Positions 23,864 to 32,622 of a stretch of 64,000 nt of DNA are shown in pieces. Position 1 is the first letter of the stretch. Every line of letters starts with the position of its first letter. Below the pieces are notes generated by a model, which saw only the letters and a program-made list of their open reading frames with translations, made no database searches and was not told the DNA's origin. The position numbers were made by a program, and so were the translations under genes. Source of the DNA: Paenibacillus luteus (GTDB lineage: Bacteria; Bacillota; Bacilli; Paenibacillales; Paenibacillaceae). The stretch is taken from contig NZ_SKCD01000029.1 of NCBI RefSeq assembly GCF_006542765.1, positions 1 to 64,000 of the forward strand, in the 5' to 3' direction.

Positions 23864-26800
23864 ATGACTATCCATAGAACAATAAAACGCAGTATAGCTG
23901 CAACCCTTTTTATAACCATGCTTTTCACTTTTGCAAGTTTCCCTATTCGTGCAGATGCTAGTGGTGCGGATTATTCCATTGCAAATGAGTTTATGAAATA
24001 TTCTATAAATTCAAGAACGGGTGGTTTTTCAATTGAAACGATTGACGGTCATCCACAAAAAACGTTCGACAACAACCTGCCGCTTCTTTATAGGGAAGAT
24101 GCGGCAAGGAGCAATGGAACATCATTCACAACCGTTCGTATCGACGGAAAAGATTTTATTTTCGGTCAGGAATATGGCTGGTTTGGAATAGATACAAAGC
24201 TTCATGAACCTGTCGTTTCAGAGCAAAACAGGCTTTTAACCATTGCGTGGGACATCAAGGGCTATACCATTACACAGAAGGTGTCTATTTCTATTGACCC
24301 TAGCAACCCGCTGGCTGGAAACGTTGGTATTTCATATGATGTGAAAAATAACAATGCTAAAGCCGGAACAGTTGGTATTCGTCTTCTCTTAGACAACGCG
24401 CTTGGTTCAGAAATTGATTCACCTCATGTTTTGGTTGACCCAAGACAACCGACAATCGTCGAAACGGAATATAGCGGTGACAACCTTCCACAACAAATTA
24501 GATATGTTGATTCTCTTTCAGCTTCGGACAAAATGGCTTATGCCATGTTGTCCGGCTGGAGTGGCAACAAAGACGTAGACGTTGATAAAGTTATTGTTGG
24601 TCATTGGGTTAATCTTGCAAATACAAGATATGAATATACACCAAACCCGAGTGTTGACTTTACCAACTATTCAAACAAATATTTAGTTCCTGACACGGCA
24701 ACTGCTTATTATTGGAACGAAAAATCAATTGAGCCAGGACAAGTTAGAATTTCTGAAATGCTTTATGGTGTTGGTAATTTTTCTGACCAAACACAAAAGG
24801 ATCATGTTTCAATAGGTATCCAAACCGAGAACGTTTTACTAACTAATGACAAAAAAGGATATGAAAACAATGGTGTTTTTAAAGCAACGGTAACCATTGA
24901 CAACAGTGTCTCAGGAGCAAGAGAGCTCATAGAACCAATCGTGAAGCTTAGCCTTGAAGAAGGACTTGTTTTTGCAGCAACGAATACACGAGAATACAAT
25001 GTGAAGATTTCTGGCGGTCTTAACATTGGAACTGTGTTTGATATTCCGAATGTTGAGATTATTGCAGAGACTCAGTCTATGATCACATCCAAACGTTTGG
25101 TCGTTTCGTTAAGTGCAACAGAAATTATTGATTCTAGCACACATAAAGTGGTTGACTATAGTGCGAATACAAACATTTTGATTCCTGCAGTTGAAGGAAA
25201 GCTTCCTGAAGTTTCAATGAAGCATGTTTTCCCAGCAGCCGTTTATTATGAAGGCGACAAAAATATCACGGTTTCAGGTGATATGAAAGTTTTGGATCAA
25301 GCCCTATCGGGAAGTGATGGATGGAGTCTTTATCTTGTTTCATCATCAAGCGGCGAGGCTATTCTGATTGATAAAAGAAAAATAAGTTTTATTGAAGAAG
25401 GTCAAACGCTTGCGTTTTCAACTGATCAAACGTTGGCAGTTGGAAAATATGACATTGAATTTAGATTTACAAACCAACAGCTAATCGATGCCTTTGGTAC
25501 AAAAATCAAAGCAACAGCTACACTAGATGTAACAAATAATATTAAGGATAAAAGTGCAAGTTATGGTATTGTTTCGCTAGTTCGATTTACAAATGGTTCA
25601 AACAACAGACAGTTGTATGACTATGTTAGTTTTGAAAACGAAGATGTAATGAAAAAATTTGTATCTGGCAGCGTTAAACGAGATGGCCTTCTTAATAAAG
25701 GCATAGGATTTGAAAAAGATAAAACTGAAATTCTTTTGACACTTCGCGGGAAAATTAGGCTTATGGGTACGGGGACAGAGAAATACTACTCTGCTAGCAG
25801 AGCCGATGGCGACATTACCATCAACAACATCTTGGCATATGACAGCAACGCAGCCCTTAAGATGACAGTTGACAATAATGGTGCAAAGCTAGAAGGCGAT
25901 GGTACCATCAAAGTGATCAACTCCGTCAATATTTGGCATAATAAATGGTATTATGAAGCCAAGAATGGAACCAAATACAGCCTGGATCGGGAGGCTGTTT
26001 CCGAGGAGAATGCTGAGGCACTTGAACTTAAGCTTGGAGATGCCGGAACGATGCTGCAAAATATTGCAGGTTTTTTAATCAATATTAAATATGGTGTTAT
26101 GACTCAAGATGATGAAGATTTCGGAATTAGCTTTGGCGGAAAGATCTCATTGCCTTTAAAAGCTCCTGACAAGTCGAAGGGTGAAGAATTCGATGAATAT
26201 AAAGGCTCACTAACTGCAGACGTTAAAGATGTTCTCTATGGCAGTAAAGACGGCGAGATTGGTTTTATTGGTGTTAACACAACACTATCTGTAGGTCTAC
26301 CAGAAGATATATTAGGTCCATTAGTAGGAAACGAAGCTGGTGTAGAGGCCGAAATAACCATTAACACTATTGATGATATTTATAGCATCGATGCAGGTGT
26401 TTCTATAGCCATGCTGGAAGTAGAAGGGTCATTGGCACTGAAAAAGGTTCCTATTAACGAAGTTCCAAAAATGATGCTTGACGAACTCACATTCTTTTTA
26501 GCATCGGAAACAACGAAAGTACCTGTTGTTGCGCCTTATGTATTTATTACAGGACTTGGCGGAGGAATTTCAAATCTTGCAGATACCATTGCTGGAGAAC
26601 CAGCAGGCGAACTCCCACCCATTACCATCCATCTTCAAACAAGGCTTTTAATTAATATCATTATTGTAGGTGATTTTAAGCTGGATGCAAAACTATCCGG
26701 TCTTGCAATTGAAGGAACAGGCCGGTTAAATGGAGACGATGATGGAAGAATCTTTAATATTCGAGCGGGAATGAATGTTCAATGGATATCGCCTTTTCAG

Positions 26801-29554
26801 CTAAATGCATTTGGCGACATCAGCATCCACGCAGGAATAATACGTGGTGGTATAACGATAAAAATTACTGAAGATTATTTCTATGGTTATGTTTACGCAG
26901 GATTGTTCATTCCAGACTCTATCCCATTCGTGGGGGGCAAGGAGATTGGAGGAGTTGAGGCAGCTGTTTCAACTGACTTTGTGGGTGCAAACTTTAAAGT
27001 CATTGGCGTTAAGCTTGGCTTTATCTATTATTGGAACGGCGATCTAAGCTTTGGCGGATCAATCGACCTGTCTTCAAGAGGAAACGCTGTTCACTATGTC
27101 CACTCGGAAGCGCTAGACGAAAGCGGCAACCTTGTGCCAACGACCATGGCATATGGAACGAATATGAGAAGACTCACTACAAAGACAAGTGCTAAAACTC
27201 GAGCCGGAAATGGTGTTACAAAAGAGGTTAGCTTGGCAACGAAAGATTCACTTCTCATTGAAATTCCACTTCGTGGATTTGTCAAACCTTCTGCATCAGA
27301 AATCATTGTCACCAATCCAGATGGAAAAAAAGTGGCAATGGTTGAAGACGATAATAAGGGTAACGGAAACTATCTTGTTCAATCTTTAGATGGCGTTAAT
27401 TATTTGTACATTTCAATCACTGACCCATCTCTTATTGTTGCTGGTAACTGGTCCATTTCAGTTGAAACACCTGATGTTTATATCGACAACTTTGAAGTAA
27501 ACAGTATTGATAATATGCCAGAACTTACAGGAATTAGTGCTTCAACTAGCGAGAATTCAAGCCGTGATATTAACGTTTCTTGGACAACGGATAAGCAAAG
27601 CAATTATTCGGGTGCACTTAATGTCTATGTCACAAAAGACCCATCAATCATGCAGGCCATTGAATCCACTAACATTAAAGACACTTCATCTTTAATTAGT
27701 ATTGGCAACCTAGAGTTAGATGAAATTAAATCTGGTTCTCATGTGTTCACACTTCCTGAGTCCTTCCCTCAAGGGAAATACCATGTTGTTGCCATGCTTG
27801 TTAACCATCAAGGTGGAATGAGTAAGAAAATCACTTCTTCAACATTCACTTTCACAAATCCATTGCTTCCTCAAAAACCACAATCTGTTTCTGCGGTCTA
27901 CAGTGGTGACGGCTATGTGAAAGTGGATATAACGGGAAGTGACAAAACGGCAACACACTATCTCGTGGCTATCCAAGACGAAGATGGTGTTGAGGTTGAA
28001 AATTCCTTTGGTCAATTTAAAGTTGGCAGTGACATCATCCTAAAACCATTAGAAGACAAAACGAACCGACCTCTATTAGAGGAAGGCAAGACTTATGTTG
28101 TTAAAGTGCAGGCTGCTAGAATTGTGGAAGATCCTCTTAAACAAGCAGAATATTATCGTTCAACCGAATTTGCATCATCGCAAAGCTTTGTTATGCCTTC
28201 AATGGAGAAGCCTCAGCTTTTAAGCATTGAAACAAACATTGACAGATCAAAAGAACGTTATTATTTAAGTACTGATAAGTTAGAGGCAACTTATACCTTC
28301 GACAGGCCTGTTAAAATGACATTTAACATTAACACTGAAGAAAAAAACACGCCTCAAGAGTTTAAGACGGTTTGGTCATTTGAAGAAAGTCTTGAAGACG
28401 GCCAGCAATTGATTGACTTTCTAGCAGTTGGTGAAAACCGTGACACCATTCGAGGCAGCAGGTCATCAGGTGCAATTGGATTTACGGTTGATACAAAAGC
28501 ACCGACGTTACTCCTTGGCGAAGATGTTCAAACAAGCCTTGACAAGGAAAACGTTGACAACACCGTCAGCAATCAAGTTGTTTTTGTTGGCGCGGACTCA
28601 AGCTATAGCTTCCATGGTCTATCAGAACCATCCGCATCATTAACTTTAGACGGTACTTCAGACGGAATTGTTAGAAATCCAGACGGAACATTCGTTGTAA
28701 ATCGTAAGACCTCAAGCGAAGATCCAGATCAAACCCTGATTCTTAAAGCGGTTGATGATGCTGGAAACGAAACGGTTGTTCAGGTTTATCTTGTGAATCG
28801 TGCTTTGACAGAATTTGAAAGCATTAAATTAATCTCTGACCTTGAAAGCTCCGATGATCAACCTGATTCTATCGAGCTTGGCATAGGCGGGAAAACGCAG
28901 CTTTCTGTTAAAGCTCTTCGCACAGTTGGGGATACTGTATTAAAAGCAGAAGACGTTGTGTGGCACGTTCTTTATAATCAGAACATCATCAGCCTTTCAC
29001 AAGATGGGACAATTGAAGCATTAGCTCCCGGCGAAACTGCAATCAAAGTTAGCTATAGACTTTCTGCAATTGAAGGTCAAAATGGGAAAACGGTCTATAA
29101 AGAACTGTCAGACGTTATCAAAATTAGTGTGAAAGATCTTGGTTATCGTTATGAAGTTCGTCAAACACAAGGGTTCTCGTTGTACACCATATACACGGAA
29201 ATAAACATGGGCAAGGCAACAGTTGTGGTTGAAGGAAATAAACAAACTCTTTTATATGACAGCTTGAAAAAAGCATATATGGGTTCTTCAAGGTCACTTG
29301 TTACTGGTGAGCAATTAACAGCCAACCTTGTTTTTGAACCAACGGTGAAATCTCCTATTCTTCTTCGTGGAGACACCGATGGTAGTGGTGCTATTGATAA
29401 AACTGACATTGTAGCAACAATGGATGCTATATTAAACAATGTCTACAACGGGTTTAGTTCTTCAGAAAACTGGATGAGATCGGATAAAAACGGTGACGGC
29501 ATTGTTGACATTGTAGATGCGCAACTCACACTAATGGAGGCACTAAGAAGATGA
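23864..29554 (+). CDS. Secreted dockerin-bearing protein, 1896 residues
   Basis: Signal peptide 1-32. The N-terminal ~300 residues form a beta-rich domain of unknown type (RTGGFSIETIDG, GYTITQKVSISID). Residues ~600-1080 form a beta-rich region with alternating amphipathic strands. FN3/Ig-like modules follow (~1210-1640), then a BIG2-like domain (~1650-1740). The extreme C-terminus (~1836-1896) is a type-I dockerin with two calcium loops, DTDGSGAIDKTD and DKNGDGIVDIVD, each followed by a helix. Dockerins bind cohesin domains; a cohesin-like protein is encoded next, with a four-base ATGA overlap. No glycoside hydrolase signature was recognised. AAAGGAGGG precedes the ATG. Confidence 0.85.
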   Translation: MTIHRTIKRSIAATLFITMLFTFASFPIRADASGADYSIANEFMKYSINSRTGGFSIETIDGHPQKTFDNNLPLLYREDAARSNGTSFTTVRIDGKDFIFGQEYGWFGIDTKLHEPVVSEQNRLLTIAWDIKGYTITQKVSISIDPSNPLAGNVGISYDVKNNNAKAGTVGIRLLLDNALGSEIDSPHVLVDPRQPTIVETEYSGDNLPQQIRYVDSLSASDKMAYAMLSGWSGNKDVDVDKVIVGHWVNLANTRYEYTPNPSVDFTNYSNKYLVPDTATAYYWNEKSIEPGQVRISEMLYGVGNFSDQTQKDHVSIGIQTENVLLTNDKKGYENNGVFKATVTIDNSVSGARELIEPIVKLSLEEGLVFAATNTREYNVKISGGLNIGTVFDIPNVEIIAETQSMITSKRLVVSLSATEIIDSSTHKVVDYSANTNILIPAVEGKLPEVSMKHVFPAAVYYEGDKNITVSGDMKVLDQALSGSDGWSLYLVSSSSGEAILIDKRKISFIEEGQTLAFSTDQTLAVGKYDIEFRFTNQQLIDAFGTKIKATATLDVTNNIKDKSASYGIVSLVRFTNGSNNRQLYDYVSFENEDVMKKFVSGSVKRDGLLNKGIGFEKDKTEILLTLRGKIRLMGTGTEKYYSASRADGDITINNILAYDSNAALKMTVDNNGAKLEGDGTIKVINSVNIWHNKWYYEAKNGTKYSLDREAVSEENAEALELKLGDAGTMLQNIAGFLINIKYGVMTQDDEDFGISFGGKISLPLKAPDKSKGEEFDEYKGSLTADVKDVLYGSKDGEIGFIGVNTTLSVGLPEDILGPLVGNEAGVEAEITINTIDDIYSIDAGVSIAMLEVEGSLALKKVPINEVPKMMLDELTFFLASETTKVPVVAPYVFITGLGGGISNLADTIAGEPAGELPPITIHLQTRLLINIIIVGDFKLDAKLSGLAIEGTGRLNGDDDGRIFNIRAGMNVQWISPFQLNAFGDISIHAGIIRGGITIKITEDYFYGYVYAGLFIPDSIPFVGGKEIGGVEAAVSTDFVGANFKVIGVKLGFIYYWNGDLSFGGSIDLSSRGNAVHYVHSEALDESGNLVPTTMAYGTNMRRLTTKTSAKTRAGNGVTKEVSLATKDSLLIEIPLRGFVKPSASEIIVTNPDGKKVAMVEDDNKGNGNYLVQSLDGVNYLYISITDPSLIVAGNWSISVETPDVYIDNFEVNSIDNMPELTGISASTSENSSRDINVSWTTDKQSNYSGALNVYVTKDPSIMQAIESTNIKDTSSLISIGNLELDEIKSGSHVFTLPESFPQGKYHVVAMLVNHQGGMSKKITSSTFTFTNPLLPQKPQSVSAVYSGDGYVKVDITGSDKTATHYLVAIQDEDGVEVENSFGQFKVGSDIILKPLEDKTNRPLLEEGKTYVVKVQAARIVEDPLKQAEYYRSTEFASSQSFVMPSMEKPQLLSIETNIDRSKERYYLSTDKLEATYTFDRPVKMTFNINTEEKNTPQEFKTVWSFEESLEDGQQLIDFLAVGENRDTIRGSRSSGAIGFTVDTKAPTLLLGEDVQTSLDKENVDNTVSNQVVFVGADSSYSFHGLSEPSASLTLDGTSDGIVRNPDGTFVVNRKTSSEDPDQTLILKAVDDAGNETVVQVYLVNRALTEFESIKLISDLESSDDQPDSIELGIGGKTQLSVKALRTVGDTVLKAEDVVWHVLYNQNIISLSQDGTIEALAPGETAIKVSYRLSAIEGQNGKTVYKELSDVIKISVKDLGYRYEVRQTQGFSLYTIYTEINMGKATVVVEGNKQTLLYDSLKKAYMGSSRSLVTGEQLTANLVFEPTVKSPILLRGDTDGSGAIDKTDIVATMDAILNNVYNGFSSSENWMRSDKNGDGIVDIVDAQLTLMEALRR

Positions 29555-31140
29555 CAAAGCAATTGAAAATTATGTTGTGTATGCTACTTCTAGTGGCTGG
29601 TTTACCATCATATGTCTACGGTGCAAACGATGCTGCTGACCTTGGTTATCATGTAGATATCACAGTAACTGATAGCTCTGGTTCTCCAAAATCATCATTT
29701 GACGTTGGAGAAGAAATATTTGTTAAACTAAGTCTTTCCTATACTGGTGCTGGAAGAGCACCGGTATATGGCTTTCAAGGAAAGCTGCAGTTTGATTCTT
29801 ATGTTCTGAAAAACACCAGTGTCCATATGGAAAAGGACATTTCAATGAAATATTCCGATGGTGTCATCAACTATATCTATCTTGATATGACCGCGAGCGG
29901 AAAAGATGATTCAATGCTTCAGAATATTGGAACTGCTGTTTTCAAAGCTAGAAACAACGGAACTTTCAACTTTTCTTTGGGCAGCTTCATTCTAACCAAC
30001 AAAGATGCGACACACCGGTATATTGAACCATTTGAAGATGTGCAAATTATTGTTGGCTCTGGAATAAAGGAAGCCTCAAAATCTTCACTATATGAAGACA
30101 TTGTTGTTGCAAAATCTTTACTTGCTTCAGTTATTATTGCGGATAATCCCAAAACCATATATAGCCCGGATTTTTGGTATTCAACAAAATCCGCTCAAAA
30201 TTTAAGGAAAGTTATTGCCGAGGCTGAGGCTGTTTTTGATAAAGAAGATGCTCTCGCTTCAGAAATCTCAGAAGCAATCGAAAAGCTTAGCATTGGTGTT
30301 TCCAATTTTGAGAACTCAAAAATTATAGGTCCGAAACGTTGGGTTGCCTCGGACGGAAACAACATTAACTATTCTGTTAAAGCTTCTGTTAGAGGCGGAA
30401 ATGGCAAAATTGCCGATGGCTTTGAAGCCCAAACCATTCGTGCAACAACTTCTGCAACCATCAGAATGATTCCCGATGAAGGGTTTGAAACAGAATATAT
30501 TTTTATCAATGGAGAAAAATTTATAGGCCGTGACATTTACACCATTCCAGAGGTTAGCCGTGACATAACTGTTGTTGTTACATTTGCGAGAAAAACGCCT
30601 TTTACAGATATAGCACATGACGATTGGTTCTATTTTTCTGTAAGGTATGCTTATAACGAGGGGCTATTCACGGGAACCTCTGAAACAAAATTTTCACCCT
30701 CTGGGCAAATGAGCCGTGCAATGCTTGCCACTGTATTGTATCGTATGGAAAATCAACCAAATGTTAAGTTTTCAGATGTGTTCTCTGACGTTCAAAGCGG
30801 TCTTTGGTATTCAGATTCTATTATTTGGGCAAACCAAAACCAAATTGTTAACGGATATCGTAAGGGTATATTCGCTCCCAATGATGCAATCACTCGTGAG
30901 CAAATTGCTGTTATGCTCTATAGATACGCACAGGGTAAGGGCTTTGACCTTCATACCGAAAATTCAAGTCTTAGCTTCAAAGATGCAAATAAAATTTCAG
31001 CTTTTGCCAAAGAGTCAATTCATTGGGCTGTGTCAAAGGGCATTATGAAGGGCAACTCTGATTTGACACTAAATCCTTCTGGTCTTGCAACCAGAGCAGA
31101 GGTTGCTACTATGCTCCAACGGTTTAAAGAGTTGGAATAA
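29551..31140 (+). CDS. SLH-anchored cohesin-like protein (putative cell-surface scaffoldin)
   Basis: 529 residues. Signal peptide 1-25 (PSYVYGAND). Residues ~28-172 read as a cohesin-like beta-sandwich: FDVGEEIFVKLSLSY, then YGFQGKLQFDSYVL, then GTAVFKARNNGTFNF. A helical FIVAR-like segment (~178-252) and a small beta module (~255-345) follow. Three SLH repeats (~350-529; FTDIAHDDWFY, FSDVFSDVQSGLWY, FKDANKISAFAKES) bind the wall. This is the layout of cellulosome anchoring scaffoldins, but with a single cohesin. It overlaps the dockerin gene by four bases. Cohesin identity is by pattern; a plain carbohydrate-binding fold is the alternative. Confidence 0.78.
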   Translation: MTKQLKIMLCMLLLVAGLPSYVYGANDAADLGYHVDITVTDSSGSPKSSFDVGEEIFVKLSLSYTGAGRAPVYGFQGKLQFDSYVLKNTSVHMEKDISMKYSDGVINYIYLDMTASGKDDSMLQNIGTAVFKARNNGTFNFSLGSFILTNKDATHRYIEPFEDVQIIVGSGIKEASKSSLYEDIVVAKSLLASVIIADNPKTIYSPDFWYSTKSAQNLRKVIAEAEAVFDKEDALASEISEAIEKLSIGVSNFENSKIIGPKRWVASDGNNINYSVKASVRGGNGKIADGFEAQTIRATTSATIRMIPDEGFETEYIFINGEKFIGRDIYTIPEVSRDITVVVTFARKTPFTDIAHDDWFYFSVRYAYNEGLFTGTSETKFSPSGQMSRAMLATVLYRMENQPNVKFSDVFSDVQSGLWYSDSIIWANQNQIVNGYRKGIFAPNDAITREQIAVMLYRYAQGKGFDLHTENSSLSFKDANKISAFAKESIHWAVSKGIMKGNSDLTLNPSGLATRAEVATMLQRFKELE

Positions 31141-31153
31141 TTATAAAATGAAT

Positions 31154-31204
31154 AGAAACCAAACTGCCTTAGAGCTTTTCTTTGTCAGTTTGGTTTCTTT
31201 CTGT
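31154..31204 (+). terminator. Terminator of the cohesin/dockerin operon
   Basis: AGAAACCAAACTG pairs perfectly with CAGTTTGGTTTCT and ends in T-rich sequence, 13 bases after the stop codon. Confidence 0.85.
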
Positions 31205-31361
31205 GAACTTTTGATTAAGCAAGTTATTTATTGCAGAATCAATTACTAATTAAGAATAAATATGGTTTAATAGTTCACTAGGTGTGGGCACTACATTTTA
31301 TTTTTAACTCCTGATAACTTCAAAACTCCCTAGTTAAAACTGATGTGAAGGTGGAAATCGA

Positions 31362-32492
31362 ATGAAGGTTATCGTCGTTGATGATGAAAAAAGTATGCAT
31401 ATGATTATGGAAATAATGCTCAAAAACATAAATTCTATTACTTTAGTTGGATGTTTTCTTGATACTTGGTCTGCATATGCATACTTATCAGACCATGATG
31501 TAGATTTAATCTTTATTGATATCATTCTGCCAAAAGAGAGTGGAATAGAGTTTGCGAAACGCTTAAGAGAGGAAGGGCGAGAAACGAAAATCGTATTTTT
31601 GACCTCACATAAGGAATATGCTCTTCCTGCCTTTGATGTATATGCCTTGGATTACATACTGAAGCCTGTTAATCAAGAGCGACTTAAGCAAACCATTGGA
31701 CGGGCAGCTGTAGATATCGAATTACAAAAGTACTCGGCTAAACAGGCTGAGCAAGAAAAAAAGTTGATATATAGCTGTATAGGTAGTATGGAGTTAAGAA
31801 CATCACAACATGAAATCATAAAGTGGCGATCGAGTAAAGGTGCAGAACTTTTCGCTTATTTGATCATGCAGAGAGGAAAGCTTGTTTCAAAGGCAAGAAT
31901 AATAGAAGATGTATTTGATCATATGCCATTAAAAAAAGCAGATGCTTATCTATATACAACTATTTATCAACTTAGAAAATTGTTGGATCGCTATGGGCTT
32001 CCTCAGGCTATCTATTCCGGTAATCAGTATTATGTCTTAGATCAAAAACAAATTGATGTTGACGCTTTTATGTTTGAAGATCAATGTAGGATGCTGGATT
32101 TCAATGATGCCACACAAGTTAACCGAGCAATTGAACATGAGAAAAGCTATCAAGGGAAGTTATTTGGAGAGCAAGTTTATGGATGGGCACAGTATGAAAT
32201 AGAGAGATTAGCTTTATTGTACATTTCTTTTGCACACAAGCTTTGTGAGGCGTTATTAAGTAGAGCAGAGATGGATAAAGCAATAACTATTCTGAAAAAT
32301 TTGGTTGAAAATTATGATCTTGAGGATAGATCGATCATGCTTTACTTAGAAGCATTGGCTTTAAAAAAGGATGAAGTAGGATTAAAAAGGCAATATAAAA
32401 AGTTTACTGAAATGATTCGAGAAGAGATGGATGCAGATATATCCAATAAAGTAACGGAATTTTATTTCCGGCTTATAGAGAAATTTAACTAA
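31362..32492 (+). CDS. SARP-type response regulator (receiver plus winged helix plus BTAD)
   Basis: 376 residues. The receiver domain (1-~120) has D7-D8, phosphoacceptor Asp53, Thr81 and Lys101 (ILKPVN). A winged-helix segment (~140-225; RGKLVSKARIIEDVF, YTTIYQLRKLLDRYG) and a BTAD-like helical domain (~230-376) follow, as in AfsR/SARP-type regulators common in Paenibacillus. No histidine kinase is adjacent. The ATG has AAGGTGG eight bases before it. It lies between the cohesin operon and the 32621 SLH gene; whether it regulates either is unknown. Confidence 0.85.
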   Translation: MKVIVVDDEKSMHMIMEIMLKNINSITLVGCFLDTWSAYAYLSDHDVDLIFIDIILPKESGIEFAKRLREEGRETKIVFLTSHKEYALPAFDVYALDYILKPVNQERLKQTIGRAAVDIELQKYSAKQAEQEKKLIYSCIGSMELRTSQHEIIKWRSSKGAELFAYLIMQRGKLVSKARIIEDVFDHMPLKKADAYLYTTIYQLRKLLDRYGLPQAIYSGNQYYVLDQKQIDVDAFMFEDQCRMLDFNDATQVNRAIEHEKSYQGKLFGEQVYGWAQYEIERLALLYISFAHKLCEALLSRAEMDKAITILKNLVENYDLEDRSIMLYLEALALKKDEVGLKRQYKKFTEMIREEMDADISNKVTEFYFRLIEKFN

Positions 32493-32576
32493 AGTGAGAG
32501 AGAAAACCGCTGAGCGCTATCTAGTACGTCGAAGTGAAACAAACAGAGAAGGGGCTGTCCAAAAATTCACTAAAAG

Positions 32577-32622
32577 AAAAGGGCTGGACGGAAAACCTTA
32601 CGGTTTCTCGTCTAGCCCTTTT
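32577..32622. terminator. Bidirectional terminator between convergent genes
   Basis: AAAAGGGCTGGACG and CGTCTAGCCCTTTT form the base of a stem continued by AAACC-TTAC-GGTTT. It serves the rightward regulator gene and overlaps the stop codon of the leftward SLH gene. Confidence 0.8.

Noticed and set aside
32540..32576. GGGGCTGTCC-type sequence reminiscent of insertion sequence ends
   Set aside because: No transposase, no inverted partner and no target duplication; it is next to a terminator.
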